This document shows positions 1-6,196 of a DNA stretch of 9,162 nucleotides, piece by piece (position 1 is the stretch's first letter; each line of letters begins with the position of its first letter). This stretch comes from an uncultured Phenylobacterium sp. Lineage in GTDB: Bacteria; Pseudomonadota; Alphaproteobacteria; Caulobacterales; Caulobacteraceae. The notes under the pieces were generated by a model. The model was not told the DNA's origin, searched no databases, and saw nothing but the letters and a program-made list of their open reading frames with translations. The stretch covers positions 1 to 9,162 of the forward strand of contig CAMFIW010000070.1 of assembly GCA_945952355.1 (NCBI GenBank), in the 5' to 3' direction. The position numbers and the translations under genes are program-made.

Positions 1-363
1 CTCTGCGCCTCGTTGGACGGGTTCGTGAACCACATCCACCCGATCTCGCAGCACCGCTTCCAGTTCGATTCCCTGCTGCCGCTCTACGGCACGGCCCATC
101 AGCTCGGCACGGTCCGGTTCGGCGCCGACCCGGCGAGTTCGGTGCTCGATCCCTGGTGCAAGGCCCACGAACTGGACAACCTCTACGTGGTCGACACCTC
201 GTTCTTCGTCTCCTCGGCCGCCGTGAACCCAACCCTGACCACCGTGGCCAACGCCCTGCGGGTCGGCGACCATCTGAAGGAACGCCTGGGCGCCACCACC
301 CCGGCCGACAAGGCGGAGCCCTCCGCCCACGCGGCCCACAAGCCCGGGGATGCCCTGGCCTAG
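1..363 (+). CDS. GMC family oxidoreductase, C-terminal fragment (5' end outside window)
   Basis: The reading frame is open from base 1 and stops at TAG 361-363, so only the last 120 residues are visible. They match the C-terminal substrate domain of glucose-methanol-choline (GMC) oxidoreductases, FAD enzymes that oxidise alcohols or sugars. The visible part has an AHQLGT motif with the conserved active-site His at visible residue 33. After it come the hydrophobic NLYVVDTSFFVSSAAVNPTLT block, in which the Asn (visible residue 76) completes the usual His/Asn pair and helps close the FAD site, and the final helix containing TVANALRVGDHL. The last 25 or so residues are an Ala/His/Pro-rich tail beyond the normal domain end. 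A TTG at base 13 is internal and is not a start. Substrate cannot be inferred because the FAD-binding N-terminus is missing. Family assignment is confident; the exact enzyme is unknown. Confidence 0.88.
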   Translation, partial: LCASLDGFVNHIHPISQHRFQFDSLLPLYGTAHQLGTVRFGADPASSVLDPWCKAHELDNLYVVDTSFFVSSAAVNPTLTTVANALRVGDHLKERLGATTPADKAEPSAHAAHKPGDALA

Positions 364-380
364 GAACCCGCTTTCGCGAG

Positions 381-425
381 GATGAGCGGCGGGAGTGCTT
401 GCCAGCCTTCGCCCGCCTGCTCATC
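381..425 (+). terminator. Imperfect inverted repeat between the GMC gene and opdB; possible terminator
   Basis: Seven bases at 381-387 (GATGAGC) pair with 419-425 (GCTCATC), and 388-393 (GGCGGG) pair with 412-417 (CCCGCC). The result is a 13-bp stem with one bulged T (418) and an 18-base loop. It begins 17 bases after the GMC stop codon and ends 8 bases before the oligopeptidase B ATG. There is no T-tract, so it is not a classical intrinsic terminator; it could end the upstream transcript or influence initiation at the next gene. The stem is seen directly; the role is inferred. Confidence 0.45.
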
Positions 426-433
426 TAGCGCCC

Positions 434-2518
434 ATGCCGATCACGCCTCCCGTCGCGCGCCGCGACCCGAAGACCATCCGCCAGCTCAACCGCACGCGGG
501 TCGACGACTACGCCTGGATGAAGGACGAGAACTGGAGGGAGGTCTTGCGCGATCCGAAGGTCCTGCGCGCCGACATCCGCGAGCACCTGGAGGCGGAGAA
601 CGCCTACACGGCCGACATGCTGAAGGGCACAGAGGCCCTGCAGGCGCAGTTGTTCGCCGAAATGAAGGGGCGCATCAAGGAGGACGACAGCTCCGTCCCG
701 GCCTCCGACGGCGCCTGGGACTACTATGTGCGCTACGAGATCGGCGCCGAGCACCCGGTCCATGCCCGGCGCCCGCGCGGCCGCACCGACGGCGAGGTGG
801 TCCTGCTCGATGAGGAGGCGCTCGCCAAGGGCAAGGCCTTCTTCCAGGTCGGCGCGGCCCATCACAGCCCGGACCACCGCCTCTACGCCTGGGCCGCCGA
901 CGAGCAGGGCTCGGAGTACTACACCATCCGCGTCACCGACCTGGCGACCGGCGAGGTCCTGCCCCAGGCCGTCGACAGCGCCTATGGCGACTTCACCTTC
1001 TCGCCCGACAGCCAGTGGCTGTTCTGGATCTGGCGCGACGAGAACGCTCGGCCATCCAAGGTCTATCGCCGCCCGGCCCGCGGGGGTGAGGACGTGCTGG
1101 TCTACGAGGAAGCCGATGAAGGCATGTTCCTGGGCGTGGGAACGACGTCCGACGACAGCCATGTGGTCATCCATGTCGGCAACCAGGAGACAACCGAGAT
1201 CTGGCTGATTCCTGCCGCCGATTCGACAGCGAGCCCGGTCGTCGCCGAACCGCGCCGGGTGGGCGTGAAGTACGAACTCGACCACTGGACCGACCGCTGG
1301 GTGATCCGCACCAACGACGACGGGGCGGTCGACTTCAAGCTGGCCCGCTCCATGGCGGACGTCCCCACCAAGGCCACCTGGATCGACTTCCTGGCCCACC
1401 AGCCCGGCCGCTACATCACCGGCTTCGCCGCCTATGCGAACCATCTGGTGCGGGCCGAGCGGGTCGACGCCTGCGACCGCATCGTGGTCATGGCCCGCGA
1501 GGGCGGCGAACACGCGATCGCCTTCGATGAGGAGGCCTACGCGCTGTCGCTGGACGGCGGCTACGAGTACGAGACCACCCAGACCCGCTTCGTCTACCAG
1601 TCGCCGACCACGCCGCGTCAGTGGTTCGACTACGACATGGCGACCCGCGAGCGGACCCTGCGCAAGACCCAGGAGATCCCCTCCGGCCACGACCCGTCCC
1701 GCTATGTCGCCAGGCGCCTGATGGCCCCCGCGGCCGACGGCGAACTGGTGCCGGTCACGGTGCTGATGCTGAAGGACACCCCGCTCGACGGGTCCGCGCC
1801 CCTGCTGCTCTACGGCTACGGCTCCTACGGCCACGCCATGGAGCCCAGCTTCTCGATCCGCAACCTGTCGCTGGTCGACCGGGGCTGGATCTGGGCCACG
1901 GCCCATATCCGCGGCGGCTCCGACAAGGGCTGGGGCTGGTTCCTCGACGGGCGCAGGGAGAAGAAGGTCAACACCTTCACCGACTTCATCGCCTGCGCCG
2001 AGCACCTGGCCGCGAACGGCTATGGCGCCAAGGGCCGCATGGTCGCCTATGGCGGCTCGGCCGGCGGCATGCTGATGGGGGCGGTGGCCAACATGCGGCC
2101 CGACCTCTGGGCCGGCATCATCGCCGCCGTCCCGTTCGTCGACGTCCTGAACACCATGAGCGACACGTCCCTGCCGCTCACCCCGCCGGAGTGGCCCGAA
2201 TGGGGCAACCCGCTGGAGGACGCCGAGGCTTACGACCGGATCGCCGGCTATAGCCCCTACGACAATGTCGGCCCCCGCGAATATCCGCCGATCCTGGCGA
2301 CTGGCGGCCTCTCCGACCCGCGCGTCACCTATTGGGAGCCGCAGAAGTGGGTCGCCAAGCTGCGCGCCCATTCGGCAGCCAAGGCCCCGATCCTGCTCAA
2401 GATCAACATGGAGGCCGGCCACGGCGGCGCCTCGGGCCGTTTCGACTTCCTGAAGGAGATCGCCCTCGACTACGCCTTCGCCATCTGGGCGATCGGCCAC
2501 GGGTGGGAGGACGCATGA
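434..2518 (+). CDS. opdB: Oligopeptidase B (S9A prolyl oligopeptidase family serine peptidase)
   Basis: This 694-residue protein has the usual length of oligopeptidase B, a cytosolic serine peptidase that cuts short peptides after Arg or Lys. Residues ~1-410 form the N-terminal beta-propeller region, starting with a typical RVDDYAWMKDENW block. Residues ~430-694 form the alpha/beta-hydrolase domain with LLYGYGSYG, then AYGGSAGG carrying nucleophile Ser542, Asp628 in GGLSDPRV, and His663 in EAGHGG. Spacings of 86 and 35 residues closely match the E. coli enzyme (Ser532, Asp617, His652, from memory). Glu586 matches one of the acidic residues used for P1 Arg/Lys recognition; the position two residues later is Pro588, where a Glu is expected. 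ATG 434 is chosen over GTG 395 because the family starts here and 395 lies inside an inverted repeat. No Shine-Dalgarno sequence is visible, so initiation may be leaderless. The stop overlaps the next start (ATGA). Confidence 0.93.
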   Translation: MPITPPVARRDPKTIRQLNRTRVDDYAWMKDENWREVLRDPKVLRADIREHLEAENAYTADMLKGTEALQAQLFAEMKGRIKEDDSSVPASDGAWDYYVRYEIGAEHPVHARRPRGRTDGEVVLLDEEALAKGKAFFQVGAAHHSPDHRLYAWAADEQGSEYYTIRVTDLATGEVLPQAVDSAYGDFTFSPDSQWLFWIWRDENARPSKVYRRPARGGEDVLVYEEADEGMFLGVGTTSDDSHVVIHVGNQETTEIWLIPAADSTASPVVAEPRRVGVKYELDHWTDRWVIRTNDDGAVDFKLARSMADVPTKATWIDFLAHQPGRYITGFAAYANHLVRAERVDACDRIVVMAREGGEHAIAFDEEAYALSLDGGYEYETTQTRFVYQSPTTPRQWFDYDMATRERTLRKTQEIPSGHDPSRYVARRLMAPAADGELVPVTVLMLKDTPLDGSAPLLLYGYGSYGHAMEPSFSIRNLSLVDRGWIWATAHIRGGSDKGWGWFLDGRREKKVNTFTDFIACAEHLAANGYGAKGRMVAYGGSAGGMLMGAVANMRPDLWAGIIAAVPFVDVLNTMSDTSLPLTPPEWPEWGNPLEDAEAYDRIAGYSPYDNVGPREYPPILATGGLSDPRVTYWEPQKWVAKLRAHSAAKAPILLKINMEAGHGGASGRFDFLKEIALDYAFAIWAIGHGWEDA

Positions 2519-3060
2519 TCGTACGGGCCTCGACCGAGGGTGACGCGCCGGCGCTGGCGGCCATCTACGGCCACCATGTCCTGCACGGCCTGGGCTCGTT
2601 CGAGGAGGTCCCGCCGACCGTGGACGACATGGCCGGCCGCCGGGCCGCTATCGTGGCGCTCGGCCTGCCCTATCTGGTGGCCGAGGAGGCCGGCCAGGTG
2701 ATGGGCTTCGCCTATGCCGGCGCCTTTCGCCCCCGCGCGGCCTATCGCTACACGGTCGAAGACAGTGTCTATGTGGCGCCGCAGGCCGTTGGCCGGGGCG
2801 TGGGCCGCCTGGTCCTGCTCGAGGTCCTGAAGGCCTGCGAGGCGCTGGGCGTGCGCCAGGTGATGGCCGTGATCGGCGACAGCGGCAACACCGCCTCCAT
2901 CGGCCTGCATGCCTCGCTCGGCTTCGAGCACGCCGGGATCTGCAAGAGCGTCGGCTTCAAGCATGGCCGCTGGCTGGACACCGTCTGGATGCAGAAGCCG
3001 CTCAACGGCGGCGACAGTCTCGGCCCCGACAAGCCTGGCCTTCCACTGGCCGGCCATTGA
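2515..3060 (+). CDS. GNAT N-acetyltransferase, phosphinothricin / methionine sulfoximine acetyltransferase type
   Basis: A 181-residue GCN5-related acetyltransferase that would transfer acetyl from acetyl-CoA to a small amino-acid-like substrate. Motifs typical of the PAT/MnaT (YncA) branch are visible: SFEEVPPT near residue 28, a run ending EDSVYV, the acetyl-CoA pyrophosphate loop Q90-x-x-G-x-G-x-G, then GDSGNTASIGLHASLGF and GFKHGRWLDTVWMQ near the end. Members acetylate phosphinothricin or L-methionine sulfoximine and often protect against glutamine synthetase inhibitors or toxic amino acid derivatives; the natural substrate here is not known. The ATG overlaps the oligopeptidase stop in ATGA and is preceded by GGGAGG, so the two genes are probably translationally coupled. 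The roughly 15-residue tail after QKPLNG is Gly/Pro-rich and looks dispensable. No resistance phenotype should be assumed. Confidence 0.9.
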   Translation: MIVRASTEGDAPALAAIYGHHVLHGLGSFEEVPPTVDDMAGRRAAIVALGLPYLVAEEAGQVMGFAYAGAFRPRAAYRYTVEDSVYVAPQAVGRGVGRLVLLEVLKACEALGVRQVMAVIGDSGNTASIGLHASLGFEHAGICKSVGFKHGRWLDTVWMQKPLNGGDSLGPDKPGLPLAGH

Positions 3061-3085
3061 GCCCGGCGCGCCGCGCCCCTAGATT
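3057..3085 (+). promoter_or_regulatory. Putative Caulobacter-type housekeeping promoter for the copper unit
   Basis: TTGAGCC at 3057-3063, overlapping the acetyltransferase stop codon, and CCTAGATT at 3078-3085 are separated by 14 bases. This resembles the Caulobacter sigma-73 pattern (TTGACGS, 10-14 bases, GCTANAWC; quoted from memory). The predicted start of transcription is near 3091-3093, that is, at or next to the ATG of the following gene, suggesting a leaderless or nearly leaderless message. Matches are partial and experimental evidence is lacking. Confidence 0.4.
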
Positions 3086-3092
3086 GCGGACG

Positions 3093-3434
3093 ATGACGCG
3101 CTGGCGCACACTTTTCCTGGCCCTGATGGCCACGCTATTCGCCGTGAGCGGGATCGCGCGCGCCGCTCCGGCGCAGGGCGGCGAGACGCCGCCTTGCCAC
3201 GCCATGGCGATGGCCACGATGGACCAACAAACTCCCAAACCCAAGACGCCCGTCCGCCAAGACATGTTGGCCATGAACTGCTGCTTGGGCTGCCTGCCAG
3301 AACGGGCCCAGGCCCTGGAAACCACCGCACCGGCGCCGGTCATCCAGCCTGTCGTCTTCGAACACGGCGAGCCGCTGCTCGACGGCCTCTCGCCCCCGCC
3401 CGAACTCGGGCCGCCCCGCGCCGCGCGAAGCTGA
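3093..3434 (+). CDS. Small exported Cys/Met/His protein, candidate copper-responsive leader (CutF/CruR-like)
   Basis: A 113-residue protein with a Sec-type signal peptide: basic MTRWR, a hydrophobic core (residues 7-21) and an A22-R23-A24 cleavage site. The mature part has two candidate metal-binding patches: C35-H36-x-M-x-M, and M61-N-C63-C64-L-G-C67, which contains both a CxxC and a CxxxC arrangement. The C-terminus is proline-rich, with P101-P102-P103 and then PPRA at 107-110, sequences able to slow ribosomes. Small exported proteins with Cys motifs and Pro-rich ends (DUF2946-like, CutF, CruR) precede copper genes and can act as sensing upstream ORFs; this one precedes a Met/His-rich outer-membrane protein by 58 bases. 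ATG 3093 is chosen over TTG 3057 because it places the signal peptide correctly and 3057 sits in a putative -35 box. It could equally be a plain periplasmic copper-binding protein. Exported nature is confident; the leader role is inference. Confidence 0.75.
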   Translation: MTRWRTLFLALMATLFAVSGIARAAPAQGGETPPCHAMAMATMDQQTPKPKTPVRQDMLAMNCCLGCLPERAQALETTAPAPVIQPVVFEHGEPLLDGLSPPPELGPPRAARS

Positions 3435-3440
3435 CTTCGC
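3425..3440 (+). promoter_or_regulatory. Hairpin over the stop codon of the small exported protein
   Basis: Bases 3425-3430 (GCGAAG) pair with 3435-3440 (CTTCGC), leaving a four-base loop that contains the TGA stop codon. The CTTCG arm (3435-3439) could alternatively pair with CGAAG at 3476-3480, which overlaps the ribosome binding site of the next gene, so two exclusive foldings are possible. Pairing is seen in the sequence; regulation is inferred. Confidence 0.35.
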
Positions 3441-3479
3441 CGCCGCCCCTCGGGCTGGCCGACACACATTCTGTTCGAA

Positions 3480-3491
3480 GGACCTCGGTCC
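3480..3491 (+). promoter_or_regulatory. Hairpin sequestering the ribosome binding site of the Met/His-rich OMP gene
   Basis: GGACC at 3480-3484 pairs perfectly with GGTCC at 3487-3491 (realistically four pairs closing a CTCG loop). The 5' arm contains most of the only plausible Shine-Dalgarno sequence (AAGGA, 3478-3482), and the stem ends one base before the ATG at 3493. Another small stem, GCCC/GGGC at 3445-3455, lies upstream. This layout fits translational control from the upstream small ORF, although a four-pair stem could also be chance in GC-rich DNA. Confidence 0.4.
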
Positions 3492-3492
3492 C

Positions 3493-4899
3493 ATGATGAC
3501 ACCTATCCCGCGCCCGGCCCTCGCCGGCGCGACCCTCGCCGCGAGCCTGGCGCTCGCCCTCCCCTCAGCCGCCCAGGAGATGGGCCACGACCACATGGCC
3601 ATGCCGCCGGCTTCCGCGCCGGCGCAGCCGGCCAGGCCCGACATGCCGATGGGCCACGACATGTCTGCTGAAGTGCCGATGGATCACGACATGGGCGACA
3701 TGCCCGCGATGTCGCATGAGGCCATGCCGGGCATGTCCCACGGCGGCATGACCAGCGCGCTCGGCGCGTTCCCCATGACCCGCGACGGCTCCGGCACCTC
3801 CTGGCAACCGGACGCCAGCCCGCACGAGGGCGTCCACGCCATGGTCGGCGGCTGGATGACCATGAATCACGCCTTGCTGAACCTGGTCTATGATGACCAG
3901 GGCGGGCCGCGCGGCGGCGACAAGGCCTTCCTCGCCGGCATGCTGATGACCATGGCGCAGCGCCCCCTGGGCGGCGGCACGGTCGGGCTGAAGGCGATGC
4001 TCAGCCCCGACCCGCTGATGGGCAAGTCGGGCTACCCGCTGTTGCTCGCGACCGGCGAGACCGCGGACGGCAAGACGCCGCTGGTCGACCGCCAGCACCC
4101 GCACGACCTCTTCATGGAGCTGTCGGCCAGCTACAGCCATCCGCTGGGGCGCGACACGACCGGCTTCCTCTATGCTGGCCTGCCCGGCGAGCCCGCCTTC
4201 GGGCCACCGGCCTTCATGCATCGCGCCTCGATCCTCGACAGCCCCGAGGCGCCGATCACCCACCACTGGCTGGATTCCACCCACATCACCTTCGGCGTCG
4301 TGACAGCGGGACTGGTCCACAAGGACTGGAAGATCGAGGCCTCGGCGTTCCGCGGCCGCGAGCCGGACGAGAAGCGCTACGACATCGAGACCGGCGCTCT
4401 CGACAGCCAGGCGGTGCGCGTGTCCTGGAACCCGACGGCGAACTGGGCCCTGCAGACGAGCTGGGCCTGGATCAAGAGCCCCGAAGGCCTGGAGCCCGAC
4501 CACGACGAACAGCGCTGGTCGGCCAGCGCCATCCACACGGTCCGGCTGGCGAACGGCGGCCTCTGGGCCTCCACCCTGGCAGTTGGACGCAAGGACCGCA
4601 CGCCGGGCGACGCCTTGTGGGCCGGCCTGGCCGAGACCGCCTACATGCCGAACGACCGGTGGACCCTGTTCGCCCGAGCCGAGCGGGTGGAGCAGGACGA
4701 GCTGGGGGCCGGCCATCACGGGCCGACCGTCACGGTCGGGCGGCTGTCGGTGGGCGCGATCCGCGACTGGAAGGTCTCCGACCACGTGAAGATCGGCCTG
4801 GGCGGGCTCGTCTCTCGCTACGACATCCCGAACCCGCTCTCGGCGAGCTATGGCGATCCGACCTCTGGCATGGCCTTCCTGCGCCTGAAGATCGGCTGA
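3493..4899 (+). CDS. Met/His-rich predicted outer-membrane beta-barrel protein, probably copper-related
   Basis: A 468-residue protein with a signal peptide (hydrophobic residues 9-24, cleavage near S25-A26-A27|Q28). Residues 30-86 form a metal-binding-like segment with 13 Met and 6 His arranged as repeated MGHDHM, MGHDM, MDHDM and MSH units, resembling the N-terminal extensions of CopB/PcoB copper proteins. The rest has alternating short hydrophobic and polar strands with aromatic girdle residues, ending in FLRLKIG, as expected of an outer-membrane barrel. A DRQHPHDLFMELS block (about 199-211) recalls conserved hypothetical proteins of metal-resistance loci. The CopB barrel motifs I would expect are not visible, so I do not call it CopB. 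It begins ATG-ATG (3493 or 3496), with AAGGA ten bases upstream held in a hairpin. It probably acts in binding or moving copper at the outer membrane; this is inferred from composition and the upstream Cys/Met/His protein. Confidence 0.75.
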   Translation: MMTPIPRPALAGATLAASLALALPSAAQEMGHDHMAMPPASAPAQPARPDMPMGHDMSAEVPMDHDMGDMPAMSHEAMPGMSHGGMTSALGAFPMTRDGSGTSWQPDASPHEGVHAMVGGWMTMNHALLNLVYDDQGGPRGGDKAFLAGMLMTMAQRPLGGGTVGLKAMLSPDPLMGKSGYPLLLATGETADGKTPLVDRQHPHDLFMELSASYSHPLGRDTTGFLYAGLPGEPAFGPPAFMHRASILDSPEAPITHHWLDSTHITFGVVTAGLVHKDWKIEASAFRGREPDEKRYDIETGALDSQAVRVSWNPTANWALQTSWAWIKSPEGLEPDHDEQRWSASAIHTVRLANGGLWASTLAVGRKDRTPGDALWAGLAETAYMPNDRWTLFARAERVEQDELGAGHHGPTVTVGRLSVGAIRDWKVSDHVKIGLGGLVSRYDIPNPLSASYGDPTSGMAFLRLKIG

Positions 4900-4906
4900 T
4901 CCCTGC

Positions 4907-4940
4907 GTCCCGGTCGCCCATGGCGTGGGCGGCCGGGATT
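4907..4940 (+). terminator. Strong terminator-like hairpin after the Met/His-rich OMP gene
   Basis: CCCGG-T-CGCCCA (4909-4920) pairs with TGGGCG-G-CCGGG (4926-4937) around a five-base TGGCG loop. This is twelve continuous pairs with a single G-T wobble, extendable by T4908-A4938 and a G4907-T4939 wobble. It begins eight bases after the stop codon. The downstream bases (ATTGGATAT) are A/T-enriched but not a real U-tract. It is the most stable hairpin found here and separates the copper unit from the dioxygenase genes. Confidence 0.65.
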
Positions 4941-4987
4941 GGATATCGATGCTCGCCAGACGGCGTTGGCCGAACTTGGGGGCGTGC

Positions 4988-6142
4988 ATGTCGACGAGCG
5001 AAACCTCGCTCCTGGTCCAGGTCCAGCAGGCGCTGGGCCGCCGCGACGCGGCCGGCGCGCTCACGCTCCTGCGCCGGGCGGAGGCCGAGGCGCCCGGCGA
5101 TGTCGACGTTCGCATGCAGAAGGCCATGGCCCGGCGTATGGTCGGCGACCTCGACGGGGCGATCGCCGCTCTGGACGAGGCATTGGCGATCGAGCCGTAC
5201 AATTTCGTCGCCCTGTTGTCGAAGGGCGCTCTGCTGGAGCGGACGTCGGGGGCCAAGTCCGCCGCCAGCGTCTATCGCAACGCCCTGAAGATCCTTCCGG
5301 AGGACCCACCGGCCGCCTTCGCGCCGGCGATCGCACGCGCCCGCGAGGTGGTGGACGAGACGACGGACGCCCTGGTCGCCTATCTGGACGCCAAGGCCGC
5401 GAGCGCGGGCCTGACCCTGGACTCGGCGACCCAGGCGAGGTTCGACGAGGGCGTACGCATCTTCGCCGGCAAGACCAGGCCCTACCATTCCGACGGCATC
5501 CTGCTGACCTATCCGCGGCTGCCGGCGATTCCCTTCTTCGACCGATCCCTGTTTCCCTGGTTCGCCGAGCTCGAGGCCGCCACGGACACCATTCGAACCG
5601 AGCTGGAAGGCGCCTTGGAGGCCGACGAAAAGGCGTTCGCGCCCTATATCGCCTACAGGCCCGGCGAACCGGTGAACCAGTGGGGCGAGCTCAACCACTC
5701 CCGGCGGTGGAGCTCCTACTTCCTGTGGAAGGACGGCGCACGCCAGGACGCCGCCTGCGAGCGCTGTCCGAAAACCGCCGCCCTGCTCGACACCATCCCG
5801 ATGGCGCGCCAGCCCGGCTTCGCCCCGACGGCGATGTTCTCGGCGCTGGACGCCCACACCCACATCCCGCCGCACACGGGGTCGACCAATACGCGACTGC
5901 TGGTCCACCTGCCGTTGATCCTGCCCGGCCCTGCGCGCTTCCGGGTCGGCAACGAGACGCGGTCATGGCGGATGGGCGAGGCCTGGGCCTTTGACGACAC
6001 CATCGAACACGAAGCATGGAACGACGCCGACAAGCTGCGGGTGATCCTGATTATCGACATCTGGAACCCCTGCCTGACCGATGCCGAGCGGGAGCTGGTC
6101 ACAGCGATGCTGAACGCCAAGAACCAGTTCTTCGCGAGCTGA
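4988..6142 (+). CDS. TPR protein with aspartyl/asparaginyl beta-hydroxylase domain
   Basis: A 384-residue protein. Residues ~8-110 hold about three tetratricopeptide repeats (for example GDLDGAIAALDEALAIEP). Residues ~190-384 match the aspartyl/asparaginyl beta-hydroxylase fold (PF05118), an Fe(II)- and 2-oxoglutarate-dependent dioxygenase. The iron ligands are probably His296 in IPPHTGSTN and His341 in EHEAWN, 45 residues apart, close to the spacing in mammalian AspH, whose family uses two His and no acidic ligand. Arg residues in NTRLLVHL and LRVILIIDIW are placed to bind 2-oxoglutarate. An ACERCPKT Cys pair lies upstream of the first His. ATG 4988 is chosen because GGGGG lies just before it; in-frame ATG 4949 and a GTG at 4925 inside the terminator hairpin are less likely. 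The TPR region probably presents a protein or peptide substrate, which is unknown. The next gene is another TPR-dioxygenase. Confidence 0.88.
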   Translation: MSTSETSLLVQVQQALGRRDAAGALTLLRRAEAEAPGDVDVRMQKAMARRMVGDLDGAIAALDEALAIEPYNFVALLSKGALLERTSGAKSAASVYRNALKILPEDPPAAFAPAIARAREVVDETTDALVAYLDAKAASAGLTLDSATQARFDEGVRIFAGKTRPYHSDGILLTYPRLPAIPFFDRSLFPWFAELEAATDTIRTELEGALEADEKAFAPYIAYRPGEPVNQWGELNHSRRWSSYFLWKDGARQDAACERCPKTAALLDTIPMARQPGFAPTAMFSALDAHTHIPPHTGSTNTRLLVHLPLILPGPARFRVGNETRSWRMGEAWAFDDTIEHEAWNDADKLRVILIIDIWNPCLTDAERELVTAMLNAKNQFFAS

Positions 6143-6160
6143 CGTGTCGCGCCGCCGCAC

Positions 6161-6187
6161 TTGACCCCGCAGCGTCCTTTCTACCAC
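6161..6187 (+). promoter_or_regulatory. Putative promoter for the second TPR-dioxygenase gene
   Basis: TTGACCC at 6161-6167 and TCTACCAC at 6180-6187 are separated by 12 bases and resemble the Caulobacter housekeeping promoter pattern (recalled consensus TTGACGS, 10-14 bases, GCTANAWC). Predicted transcription start falls around 6193-6197, next to the ATG at 6197, which has no Shine-Dalgarno sequence. This would give a leaderless message and explain the 54-base gap after the preceding gene. Sequence match only. Confidence 0.4.
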
Positions 6188-6196
6188 CTGACGCGC

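Noticed and set aside
395..433. GTG 395 as the start of oligopeptidase B, giving 13 more residues
   Set aside because: The extra residues are unlike the family N-terminus and the codon lies within the inverted repeat; ATG 434 fits the usual protein start.
425..2500. A 691-codon open frame on the minus strand opposite oligopeptidase B
   Set aside because: It mirrors a gene with full catalytic motifs; the antisense product is low-complexity Gly/Val/Asp/Arg sequence with no recognisable domain, as expected from GC-rich third-position bias.
3565..5256. A 563-codon open frame on the minus strand across the Met/His-rich OMP and the next gene
   Set aside because: It spans two convincing plus-strand genes and a terminator hairpin and reads as Arg/Ala/Gly/His-rich sequence without motifs.
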